DNA from: an uncultured Lachnospiraceae bacterium
Lineage (GTDB): Bacteria > Bacillota > Clostridia > Lachnospirales > Lachnospiraceae
Direction: 5' to 3'
DNA: 64,000 nucleotides
NCBI GenBank assembly: GCA_947588995.1
Contig: CANPZI010000004.1
Location: forward strand, 62,001-126,000
In this document: piece after piece, positions 32,624 to 41,000 of the stretch
How the letters are laid out: each line of letters starts with the position of its first letter
Position numbering within the stretch: the first letter of the stretch is position 1
The notes under the pieces: generated by a model
What the model was told of the DNA's origin: nothing
The model's input: only the letters and a program-made list of their open reading frames with translations
The model's database searches: none
Position numbers and translations under genes: made by a program

Positions 32624-35017
32624 ATGGATTTCAAAGAATTTATTCACAGATTAGCCTCTGTCATCATCGCCGGAGAAAACACAGCCGCATTTACCCATTC
32701 GGTATTTGAAGCTATCCTTTCTGAAGAAGGCCAAGTCATTCTGGATGAATATAAAATCAGCAGTTACAAGTCTTTTTATAATGGGCAGGCGAAAATCTCA
32801 CGCCTTGCCAAAAAGATAAACGCCTACATCGAACCTATGAATTTCCCGGACTATATCTATCAGTTTTCTGATCCTGCAGTTGAAAACCTCTGTAATCAGT
32901 TTTCTGATGTACTTCCGGATATTAACCCTCACAATGCAGGGGAACAGCTTGCTGGTTTATTTGTGTCAATAATCACCGAGGCTGCCAGAGCAACTAAAAA
33001 AAGCACTCCGAAGAATGCTCATAAAAAAGGCGATAATATTCCCCCGATAATTATCGAGCCCGAGGCCATTGTCCCTGATCTGGCAACTGTAAAGGATGGG
33101 GTGTTATATCTTGAAAGGATTCCATCCGATGGAGATGATAATAGCCACCCATTTCAGAAGTATCTTGATGCAGCATCAGACTACTTCTCTACAAAGAAAA
33201 CCCTGTTGTATGCTGAAAAGCCCCACCCATTCTATGATCTTTACGTATGCAACGATATAAAATACAAAAAATACAGGGTCACTGGGGCCAGAGATCCGAA
33301 GCCCGAGATAACTATTCACGACGCTACAGTTGAAAAGCTGGAAAACGAATCTAAATACATAATCATTGAAGGCATAGGCGGCATAGGTAAGTCGATGCTG
33401 TTGACTCACCTTTTTCTGTCATCTGAATCCAGTACAGACGGGCGAATTCCTCTTTTGCTGTCTTTAAAAGATTACAAGGATGATACTATCAGCGTTGTTG
33501 ACTTTATATGGAAGTCTGTAAGAGATTATGATCCTACAATAAAACAATCAACCATCATAGACAGCCTTCAAAAGAAGGCTCTTGTGCTTTTACTGGACGG
33601 TCTCGATGAAATACAGTCATCAGCTCGTGATTCCTTTAACACAGATTTGGAAGCATTCATCAAGTCATATCCCGGAAATATGATTGTTATTACATCAAGG
33701 CCAATTTACAACTTCATTACATACTCAAAGTTTTCAATTTTTGATATAGAGCCTCTGACAAAGCCACAGGCTTTATCACTCATTGACAAACTTGATTTTT
33801 GGGATTTAACTGCAAAGAAAAACTTTACAGAGGCTTTGGATCGCCAGTTATATAATTCTCATTACCAATTTGCCAGCAATCCTCTCCTTCTTACGATTAT
33901 GCTTATGACATACTCATCATTTGGAGAAGTCCCGGCAAAAATGCATGTATTTTACTCCAAGGCTTATGAAACAATGGCCAGACTTCATGATGCAACAAAA
34001 GGTTCCTTTAAGCGTCCACTCCATACAAAACTGACGCCCGAGGATTTCGCCAAGCTCTTCGCAGAGTTTTGTGCCCGTACTTACAGAGATGAGGAACTGG
34101 AATTCACCGACATTACATTCGCTGCTTATATGAAAAAAGTGTTGAAAGACACTTTTGCGGAAAAAACAGGTGTAACCCCACGAGATTTCCTCCTTGATCT
34201 GACGGACAACCTCTGTATCATGTACCACGAAGGCGGAAAGTATTATTTCATACACCGATCATTTCAGGAATACTTTGCCGCTGTTCACTTTGCCTCCGGG
34301 TATGATGCAAAACTTCAGAAAGTTGGAAACTTCTTTGAAAAAATGCAGCATCGCTCTTACACAGATAGAACATTCGATATGCTTTACGATATGATTCCGG
34401 AAAAAGTGGAACGATACATCTTTTTTCCTTACCTGAAGAATTTAATAGAAAAGTGCTCTGCCAAAGGCCCCGATGAAGAGTACTGGGTATTTCTTGAAGA
34501 CCAATATTCTGTACTTTATTATCAGGAGGGGGAAACCGGAGAATCATATTTTAATGAGGCTCAGTCTTTTTTATACAAAGCAATTATTAAGGCAAAATCT
34601 CTTGATTCTTTCCAGGATTTTGACGATCTGTCCTGGCCGAAACAAATATATGACTTGCCCACGAGGTACTCTGTAAAGGCGTATGAGTATTTTCTGGATT
34701 CAGATTCATACGCAGAAATCCAGAGCTCAGATCAAATTACAGAAGCACAACTGGAAGATACCACTTATATTTTTGAAGATGAACTTCCTTATCAATACGA
34801 ATCGCTCTTCGGAAAGCCTGATCAAACTGGAAGTACAATAGAAATAGAAATCTATCAGCTGAGGCATAATCCCTCAAAATATACTGTACTACGCAGTTTT
34901 ATGGAACAGGCCGGATTCCCTCTGCTGGAAGAGTTTCAAAACATAAAAAAATACTTTAATGAACTACAGTCTACAATACAGAAAGAAGACGATTCTGACG
35001 ACTTATTTGATGATTAG
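32624..35017 (+). CDS. NACHT-domain STAND NTPase (bacterial NLR-like), candidate antiphage protein
   Basis: YIIIEGIGGIGKSMLLTHLFL (Walker A), ALVLLLDGLDEIQSSARDSF (Walker B), MIVITSRPIYNF, FIHRSFQEYFAAVHF. Start moved to MDFKEF, after an AAGGAC Shine-Dalgarno; the ORF track starts at 32552. Confidence 0.85.
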   Translation: MDFKEFIHRLASVIIAGENTAAFTHSVFEAILSEEGQVILDEYKISSYKSFYNGQAKISRLAKKINAYIEPMNFPDYIYQFSDPAVENLCNQFSDVLPDINPHNAGEQLAGLFVSIITEAARATKKSTPKNAHKKGDNIPPIIIEPEAIVPDLATVKDGVLYLERIPSDGDDNSHPFQKYLDAASDYFSTKKTLLYAEKPHPFYDLYVCNDIKYKKYRVTGARDPKPEITIHDATVEKLENESKYIIIEGIGGIGKSMLLTHLFLSSESSTDGRIPLLLSLKDYKDDTISVVDFIWKSVRDYDPTIKQSTIIDSLQKKALVLLLDGLDEIQSSARDSFNTDLEAFIKSYPGNMIVITSRPIYNFITYSKFSIFDIEPLTKPQALSLIDKLDFWDLTAKKNFTEALDRQLYNSHYQFASNPLLLTIMLMTYSSFGEVPAKMHVFYSKAYETMARLHDATKGSFKRPLHTKLTPEDFAKLFAEFCARTYRDEELEFTDITFAAYMKKVLKDTFAEKTGVTPRDFLLDLTDNLCIMYHEGGKYYFIHRSFQEYFAAVHFASGYDAKLQKVGNFFEKMQHRSYTDRTFDMLYDMIPEKVERYIFFPYLKNLIEKCSAKGPDEEYWVFLEDQYSVLYYQEGETGESYFNEAQSFLYKAIIKAKSLDSFQDFDDLSWPKQIYDLPTRYSVKAYEYFLDSDSYAEIQSSDQITEAQLEDTTYIFEDELPYQYESLFGKPDQTGSTIEIEIYQLRHNPSKYTVLRSFMEQAGFPLLEEFQNIKKYFNELQSTIQKEDDSDDLFDD

Positions 35018-35035
35018 TACCAGGAAGAAAATCCA

Positions 35036-35131
35036 ATGAGAATAAGCTACAACAAATTATGGAAACTGCTAATTGGCAAGGGAATGAACAAACGTGACCT
35101 TAAAACCGTGTCCGGGGTAAGCTCAGCTTGA
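35036..35131 (+). pseudogene. N-terminal fragment of an XRE/Cro-type regulator
   Basis: MRISYNKLWKLLIGKGMNKRDLKTVSGVSSA*. Confidence 0.7.
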
Positions 35132-35207
35132 TGAGGCTAATCGCGTAGAAATTGCAGTAGGGTATGTCTCACGTGCATCTTTGGAAAAACTTGATGCTTT
35201 CCCTTGA
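35124..35207 (+). pseudogene. Fragment resembling a PLD-type restriction nuclease/helicase N-terminus
   Basis: QLDEANRVEIAVGYVSRASLEKLDAFP*, fused out of frame to the XRE fragment. Confidence 0.5.
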
Positions 35208-35284
35208 TATTCTGCATATTTTCGCAGTTTATCTTTCTGGGCATCCAGACTGTAACTATCTACCTGCATAGCCGTAGATACGCG
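35204..35284 (-). pseudogene. Serine recombinase N-terminal fragment
   Basis: RVSTAMQVDSYSLDAQKDKLRKYAEYQ, typical RVST...SLDAQ motif. Confidence 0.75.
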
Positions 35285-35313
35285 GGTTTAAAGATAATAT
35301 TTCTTCTGTCTCC

Positions 35314-35790
35314 TCACTCAGGATCACCTCCCGGAAGCCTTTTCAAACTATCCACGCTGACTAACGATAAAGTTTCCATCTGCTTAACCGCAAGTTCTCG
35401 CAACAATACCAAGCGCTCCGACATCTTCTTACCCTGCCCGATCAGCACCGCATTGTAACTCTCCATATTTGCAAGTACCAGAAGCTGGTTGAGATCCGCA
35501 TCATCCCGAATATTGCCTTTTCTGCCCGGATCAGCATCCCGCCACTGTTTCGCCGTTCTGCCAAAGAATGCAACATTTAAGAGGTCTGCTTCGTTCGCAT
35601 ACTTGTATGCGATCTGCTCCGGCGATATCCATGAGGCAAACTCAAAAGCAATATCCCGATGCGCATATGTGGCAGCATACCGCCCTTGTTTACTTACAAT
35701 GCCAATTGCAGCAGTTGAATCAATCCAGCGCTTTGGTGTCATGACAAACCCATTATCACCTGCCTCATTTTTAATTGCCTCGAATTCGAG
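35314..35790 (-). pseudogene. KilA-N domain protein with internal and N-terminal deletions
   Basis: EFEAIKNEAGDNGFVMTPKRWIDSTAAIGIVSKQGRYAATYAHRDIAFEFASWISPEQIAYKYANEADLLNVAFFGRTAKQWRDADPGRKGNIRD. ASWISPE joins directly to EQIAYKY; these lie well apart in full-length family members as I recall them. Confidence 0.7.
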
Positions 35791-35799
35791 GCAATTAAA
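35770..35799. repeat. 30-nt perfect palindrome
   Basis: TTTAATTGCCTCGAATTCGAGGCAATTAAA. Confidence 0.92.
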
Positions 35800-36049
35800 T
35801 TGGCATTACTTTCCTCTCATGCCACAGTCGAAAATTTCATCCACAAACTGTCATGCATAACACCTTTGACGCATATTCCAGTGCTTTCGGTATCGTGCCG
35901 TTTTAACACTTTCCAGTATTTGTCTGACAATTTTTCAAAATTGATATGTTCCACACTGATAATACAGTTAGCAATTCCCACTGGAAAGCTAATCTGCACC
36001 TGCTTTTCTAGAAAAGAAGCCTCTATGTATCTAGGTAGCAAACCTAGAG

Positions 36050-37036
36050 TTATTGTGTCGAACATTCATTCTGTTTTCGATGTGTTCCTTTTTCCCTAAT
36101 CCTCAGCTTTTGAAATTCCTGATTATATTTTTGCATAGCTATTTTTAATTCATTCTCCATATCAGCGCTCCACATTTTTATTTGCTGCATAACCACCACT
36201 CTATAAATTTCAACATATTTTCTCATGTAAAAACCGCACTGACCACTATTTAAAATTTCTTTTTTCTCTGCATCAACATGCAGCATTTTATTTCTTGTCT
36301 TAACAGTCTTCTTTATAATCGTAGCAATTTCATCACCTGCAAATATATCAAATCCATACACTTTCACAACAGATGCTATCTTATCATTAAAAGAAGGTGG
36401 GCTTGGCTTGGTAACTTTATAAGCATTTTCACACATTGGACATTTTTCATTTCTCTCAAGAGTGGGCTTTGAATTAATAAGCTGTATTCTATTTTCTTGG
36501 CTTAAAAATTCCGAAAGAGGTTCAAAAATTTCCGAAAAAAGAGCCAACCTTAAATCTGCAGTTATTCCTTCTGAAAAACCTATGTAATAGAACATCTGAT
36601 TAACATTCAGCAAACGCTTATTATACCTCTCCCAAGCACAAAATCCTCTCTTATAAATAGTATCATTTATAGGCTGACTCAGCATTGAATAGCTTCTTTT
36701 CCCGTTATAATATGAAAGCATATAAGGTTCAACAGCGGCGGTCTTATCATTGCCATCTATTTCCAGTTTTTCCAGTGAAAAAAATCTTCCATCATAGAGA
36801 CATTCATATTTAAGAATGTTCGATAAAAGTTCAAACATCTTAATAAATTTAACAGGTTTAGATGCTTTCATCGCAATTGCCTTTTGGTTTAGCGCCGTTA
36901 TTACTTCAATCTCATATTTTATATTATTTCTTTGCAAAGACCATTCCCTTTTTATATTGTATGGCAGCAAAGTTTCTATATCATATAGGCCACTATACTT
37001 TATCCTATGACACCAACTTTTCTCTAGATTGCGCAA
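36050..37036 (-). CDS. HEPN-domain protein, ApeA-like
   Basis: TIIKKTVKTRNKMLHVDAEKK carries the Rx4H HEPN motif (RNKMLH); CPMCENA upstream; TTG start with a G8 tract at the Shine-Dalgarno position. Confidence 0.6.
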   Translation of the reverse strand: MRNLEKSWCHRIKYSGLYDIETLLPYNIKREWSLQRNNIKYEIEVITALNQKAIAMKASKPVKFIKMFELLSNILKYECLYDGRFFSLEKLEIDGNDKTAAVEPYMLSYYNGKRSYSMLSQPINDTIYKRGFCAWERYNKRLLNVNQMFYYIGFSEGITADLRLALFSEIFEPLSEFLSQENRIQLINSKPTLERNEKCPMCENAYKVTKPSPPSFNDKIASVVKVYGFDIFAGDEIATIIKKTVKTRNKMLHVDAEKKEILNSGQCGFYMRKYVEIYRVVVMQQIKMWSADMENELKIAMQKYNQEFQKLRIREKGTHRKQNECSTQ

Positions 37037-37221
37037 TCACAATCCCCCCCCTCAAAACATATTTTATAAAGTCGTCTTTATGCCTCCCTGCACATATATC
37101 ATCAAGATAAAATCTATCAGAACATATAAGCTATCCCAATCCTTTTGAACAGCCTACTTAAACTGGCTGCCCGTTCAGAAATCAAATACTAATCCAAACT
37201 AATCCAAATACAATATCTGAT

Positions 37222-38061
37222 TTAATGACCGACAAATGGTACTACAGAGTTTGCAATTCTTTTTTCATTACCGACAAGTGTCGTATAAAATCTTTGCTCA
37301 ATGCCAAACAACAGCATCTTCAAATCATCCTCAGTACCAACGGCAAATGTATTTCGAGTGATCATTAAAGCCGGGCAATAATCCCCAATATACGCAAAAA
37401 TATCACTTCTGTCATCAGGTCGTAATTCTGAAAGTGTTTTTAATGCTAAAGCGATTCTTTTCCGATTTGCAGTTTTTACATCATTGACGGAATAGCCATC
37501 TTTTAATGTTATGAAATCACTTTTCAAAAATTGCTCTGTCTCTTCCGCGGTTGCCTCTCGATATAGTTGGTCAATACCCCTAAAAATGCTTGTGATTGAT
37601 TCAAGCCTGCGAAAGTATAATGCATCTGATGATGCACAAAAAATAGCATCAGGCAAATCATTTATCACTATTTCTTGTAACCCACTTTTGTATTCATATA
37701 AACCGCCAATATTTATAAAACTTTTCTTCTTTACTAAACGCGCTTTTGAAATATTTTGAAAGAAAACATTTCCTTCACAAATTAAGAACAGGAAATCAAT
37801 TTTTGAAAAATCATCGTGCGTTATTGCATCGAAATCGGGAGTATCATATGTTTCCTTTAGTAAATCAATAGCAAAGGCTTGCTGAGAAACGTGTTCAATC
37901 TTAAACCAATCACCATCGTTTAATGACGCACCGGGAGCGTATGGGAATGTCGAAGCTACACAATCACCAATGTTAGGAAAAATCTCTTCACTTGTCGTTG
38001 CCAATGTTCTATATTTAATTGGGGTGCCGGGAATGCGAAGTTTCACGCAAATTGTCTGCAT
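37222..38061 (-). CDS. kwaB: KwaB-like protein (DUF4868-type) of a Kiwa-like system
   Basis: FLFLICEGNVFFQNISKARLVKKKSFINIG...FAVGTEDDLKMLLFGIEQRFYTTLVGNEKRIANSV; directly follows a 4-TM protein as in Kiwa. Confidence 0.65.
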   Translation of the reverse strand: MQTICVKLRIPGTPIKYRTLATTSEEIFPNIGDCVASTFPYAPGASLNDGDWFKIEHVSQQAFAIDLLKETYDTPDFDAITHDDFSKIDFLFLICEGNVFFQNISKARLVKKKSFINIGGLYEYKSGLQEIVINDLPDAIFCASSDALYFRRLESITSIFRGIDQLYREATAEETEQFLKSDFITLKDGYSVNDVKTANRKRIALALKTLSELRPDDRSDIFAYIGDYCPALMITRNTFAVGTEDDLKMLLFGIEQRFYTTLVGNEKRIANSVVPFVGH

Positions 38062-38065
38062 ATCC

Positions 38066-38602
38066 TTATCCTCTTTCGATAAAAGTTGTATCGTTGATTC
38101 GCCTCAAATTATAAAAAGCTATGTATTTTTTATTTCGTATTACTTTCCCACGCGCTATCACAAAAATTCTTGACCCTTGAGGCGTAAGGATGTGATAATA
38201 ATGATAACCAAATAGCAGGAAAATCGGATTGAAATACTGGGTCTGGGACAAATATGTAAATAGAAACATAAGAACATACAATATTCCCATTGTAATATTA
38301 TTACCGATACTGAGAGAAACGAAAAAATAACCGAGATAGGTCGGTAAAAACTCATTATCGGCTAGGCCAAACTCTTCACATTCGTTTAGTTCCTCTGGTT
38401 CAATCAGTTTAGCAATCCATATAGTTATCAATGACATAACAACCGGAATTGTCAAAAGTAGTAATCCAAGAGTCCAATAAGGAAAGCAAACTATAAAACC
38501 CCTAAATTTTACAAATAAAAATTCCTCAGTTTTTATAAAATAGACTGCTACCATCCAAAAAGTTGCATTGATTGTGAGCAGTATACGAAATAAGAATCTC
38601 AT
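38066..38602 (-). CDS. kwaA: KwaA-like multi-TM protein of a Kiwa-like system
   Basis: 178 aa with about four TM helices and the C-terminal motif YFNPIFLLFGYHYYHILTPQGSRIFVIARGKVIRNKK; 4 nt before kwaB. Confidence 0.65.
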   Translation of the reverse strand: MRFLFRILLTINATFWMVAVYFIKTEEFLFVKFRGFIVCFPYWTLGLLLLTIPVVMSLITIWIAKLIEPEELNECEEFGLADNEFLPTYLGYFFVSLSIGNNITMGILYVLMFLFTYLSQTQYFNPIFLLFGYHYYHILTPQGSRIFVIARGKVIRNKKYIAFYNLRRINDTTFIERG

Positions 38603-38605
38603 ACT

Positions 38606-38833
38606 TTACTCCATCGGTTTAATCGTCACCTTTACGAACATAATCTCCTCATCTATCAACCCACTTTGTATACAACTCTTTATCCATCTATGGCTTCGAA
38701 AAATCCTGTATGGAGGCCAAACGATATGTCTTACTTGAGGATGCCGTGAAAATTTGGAATTTCCAACATAACCTTTAATTTTTCTTAGCCACGCATTTCT
38801 AATAAAGATAACGAAGTTACCAAGATCCCGCAC
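38606..38833 (-). CDS. Small uncharacterised basic protein directly upstream of kwaA, possibly 5'-truncated
   Basis: VRDLGNFVIFIRNAWLRKIKGYVGNSKFSRHPQVRHIVWPPYRIFRSHRWIKSCIQSGLIDEEIMFVKVTIKPME; stop 3 nt before kwaA ATG; open frame continues about 11 codons upstream without an ATG. Confidence 0.4.
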   Translation of the reverse strand: MRDLGNFVIFIRNAWLRKIKGYVGNSKFSRHPQVRHIVWPPYRIFRSHRWIKSCIQSGLIDEEIMFVKVTIKPME

Positions 38834-38925
38834 ATCAATCGTTCTTATCCCACATTTACTGCTTTAAGGCAAACTGCTTTTTAGCCTGACTTTCTACACT
38901 TTTCAGAACCTAGTCATGCGCATTC

Positions 38926-39510
38926 TTAAATCCCCAGTTCCCTTAATTTCTCTAACAAATTCTTATAATATTCTTTCTTATTACCCCAAATTATATCATT
39001 AATCATAGAGAGAACCAGTGCTTGTCCCCCATATACCTGTTCTGGATCATAATCATCTGGTATATCCTCTCCGGATATAGGAATTTCAATTTGATTAATC
39101 CACCACTTATCTATTTTCCTATACAATTCTAACAAACTTATATATAATTTTACATCCGATTCATTAAAGCCATCATTTAAATTTTTTAAAAGTTCATGAG
39201 TAATATCATTCCTTTTCTTTCGCAATCTTTGAAATAAATCATAATCATCTTCCGTAATAGCTTCTGCGTTAATAAACCAACGCAATGTTGCATTCTCTAT
39301 ATTCTTCTCTAATGCCCGTACTTCTACTTTATATTTTTCTGTCTCTTCACTATGTAGTTCACCATCTTTAATTGATATATCGCAGTAAAAATCTCTAACT
39401 TGTGTAACTATATAATCTTTTAAGCACTCAAAATGGAGTACGAATAGTGCCGCAAAATTAATATTATCTTTTAAAATACTTTCATCTAATATATTACGCC
39501 AATTGTCCAA
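38926..39510 (-). CDS. HEPN-like protein
   Basis: FQRLRKKRNDITHELLKNLND carries an RNxxxH (RNDITH) HEPN motif in an all-helical-looking 194-aa protein. Confidence 0.5.
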   Translation of the reverse strand: MDNWRNILDESILKDNINFAALFVLHFECLKDYIVTQVRDFYCDISIKDGELHSEETEKYKVEVRALEKNIENATLRWFINAEAITEDDYDLFQRLRKKRNDITHELLKNLNDGFNESDVKLYISLLELYRKIDKWWINQIEIPISGEDIPDDYDPEQVYGGQALVLSMINDIIWGNKKEYYKNLLEKLRELGI

Positions 39511-39788
39511 TTATAAATTTTCTCCCATAATTCGTCAAAACTAGTTTGTTATATGTTAACACCATTTTCCGTCGAACGCAAGTTCTGATTTAATAATTTT
39601 TAAAAACCATAATTCCAAATAATATCTCAATCCATTTGGAAGCCACGCTATAAATTTCCAACATCCTTATCACCGCTAAAATTTCTCTCGTTGCACCCGT
39701 ATATAGGATCTGTTCCCCGGATTAAGAGAATCAATTTTTTCCATGATTTTTGTCTTGACGAAATAGCTCTGCCGGAGCTGTTTCTCAG

Positions 39789-39873
39789 TTACTGGATCCA
39801 TTTAGTCAACGTCATAATGTAGCGATTCAATCTGGCTTCATTTTTAAGCGTGTCGAATTGCACACTGTTAAAA
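39789..39873 (-). pseudogene. Second KilA-N domain fragment
   Basis: FNSVQFDTLKNEARLNRYIMTLTKWIQ*, similar to the EFEAIKNEAGDNGFVMTPKRWI segment. Confidence 0.5.
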
Positions 39874-40058
39874 TTTTGATTATGTAGTTCTTTTCATAAT
39901 ACAAGAAATTCATTTTCAAAATCTGTTGTATAAATGCGATTTCAATTCCTTTGGCATGAATGGCGTCTTCCCTTATATCTTTTGCCATATGCCTCCTCCA
40001 CTTCTAAACCTATTGATCACTTTGCATTACTTTTCCCTGCCATACTTATGATATTTTA

Positions 40059-40928
40059 TTATATCTGCATCACCGTATTTTCTCGAAGGTACTCAAGGCA
40101 GTTTGAGTCTATGAGCGAAATATTATCCTTTACAAAGTGTTCTACAAATGGAGCAACCCAATACTGAGAATTCTCTGGTGGCGTTTCACCACAATCAAGG
40201 TAGTCGATATAATCCTCCCCCATTACCGAAACCGGTGAACAGAGAAATAGCAGAATAATAAACACCATCGTCATATATCGAGCTTTCATTACAAGTTCCT
40301 TTAACTCTCCGACCAAACCACCACTCAAGAAATAATCGTTATATCTTCTATTATAATATTCACGTCCATTACTATGAACATAGTTATTTAAAGTGTCGCC
40401 TATGGTTTTAAAACTCTCTTTCAGATGGTATTTTATAACAATATCTTTGAGTTGTGGCGCCATTGCTATTTCTTTCAAGACTTGACCAATTTGAAAATCT
40501 TTCAATTCATTTTCGTTCCATTTTCCTATTTTTTCTATCATTGACTTTGCCTGCTTGGATTCCAAGTCAAGGCTATTACACACGAGAATATAAAGATAAA
40601 AAAACAGATCATCACGGTATTTGCGTAAGAGTGTGCTGGCGTCTGCTATACAGCCACACTCACAGCAAGCAATTACATTTCCCATAGTTAATTCCAAGGA
40701 TGGTAAAATCCGCATAGCCGAAAATAACATTGTTTGGTGATTACATACGCCAATTATATATCCATTTTCCAGATTCAGAAAATAAAAGTCATCAAGAAAC
40801 TGTTCAAGCTCTTTCAGATCATTTATAACTTGTTGACATTCGTTATTCCCTGCAACGCACTGAGCATTTATTTGCCGTAATGTTTGATTTAAGTCTGCTA
40901 CTGTTAGGTTATTCTTTTCTTCCATCAT
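40059..40928 (-). CDS. Uncharacterised protein with one putative TM; possible fifth gene of the R-M operon
   Basis: CCECGCIADASTLLRKYRDDLFFYLYILV...TLNNYVHSNGREYYNRRY...YMTMVFIILLFLCSPVSVM; starts 72 nt after the res stop on the same strand. Confidence 0.6.
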   Translation of the reverse strand: MMEEKNNLTVADLNQTLRQINAQCVAGNNECQQVINDLKELEQFLDDFYFLNLENGYIIGVCNHQTMLFSAMRILPSLELTMGNVIACCECGCIADASTLLRKYRDDLFFYLYILVCNSLDLESKQAKSMIEKIGKWNENELKDFQIGQVLKEIAMAPQLKDIVIKYHLKESFKTIGDTLNNYVHSNGREYYNRRYNDYFLSGGLVGELKELVMKARYMTMVFIILLFLCSPVSVMGEDYIDYLDCGETPPENSQYWVAPFVEHFVKDNISLIDSNCLEYLRENTVMQI

Positions 40929-41000
40929 TTACTTATCGCTCTATCATTGAAATTTTATAGGTTCATATGTAATATATCATTACTTTTCTTACATAAGTGT

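Noticed and set aside
35817-36065. 82-aa minus ORF (MFDTITLGLLPRYIEASFLEKQVQISF...)
   Set aside because: Looks like another coding remnant but no family recognised and it overlaps the HEPN gene end; too weak to annotate.
37040-37165. Open frame upstream of the HEPN gene (LICSDRFYLDDICAGRHKDDFIKYVLRGGIVIAQSREKLVS*)
   Set aside because: Protein-like but lacks a start codon and is not in frame with the HEPN gene; adding or removing one G in the tract gives stops rather than a fusion, so no slippage-joined gene is supported.
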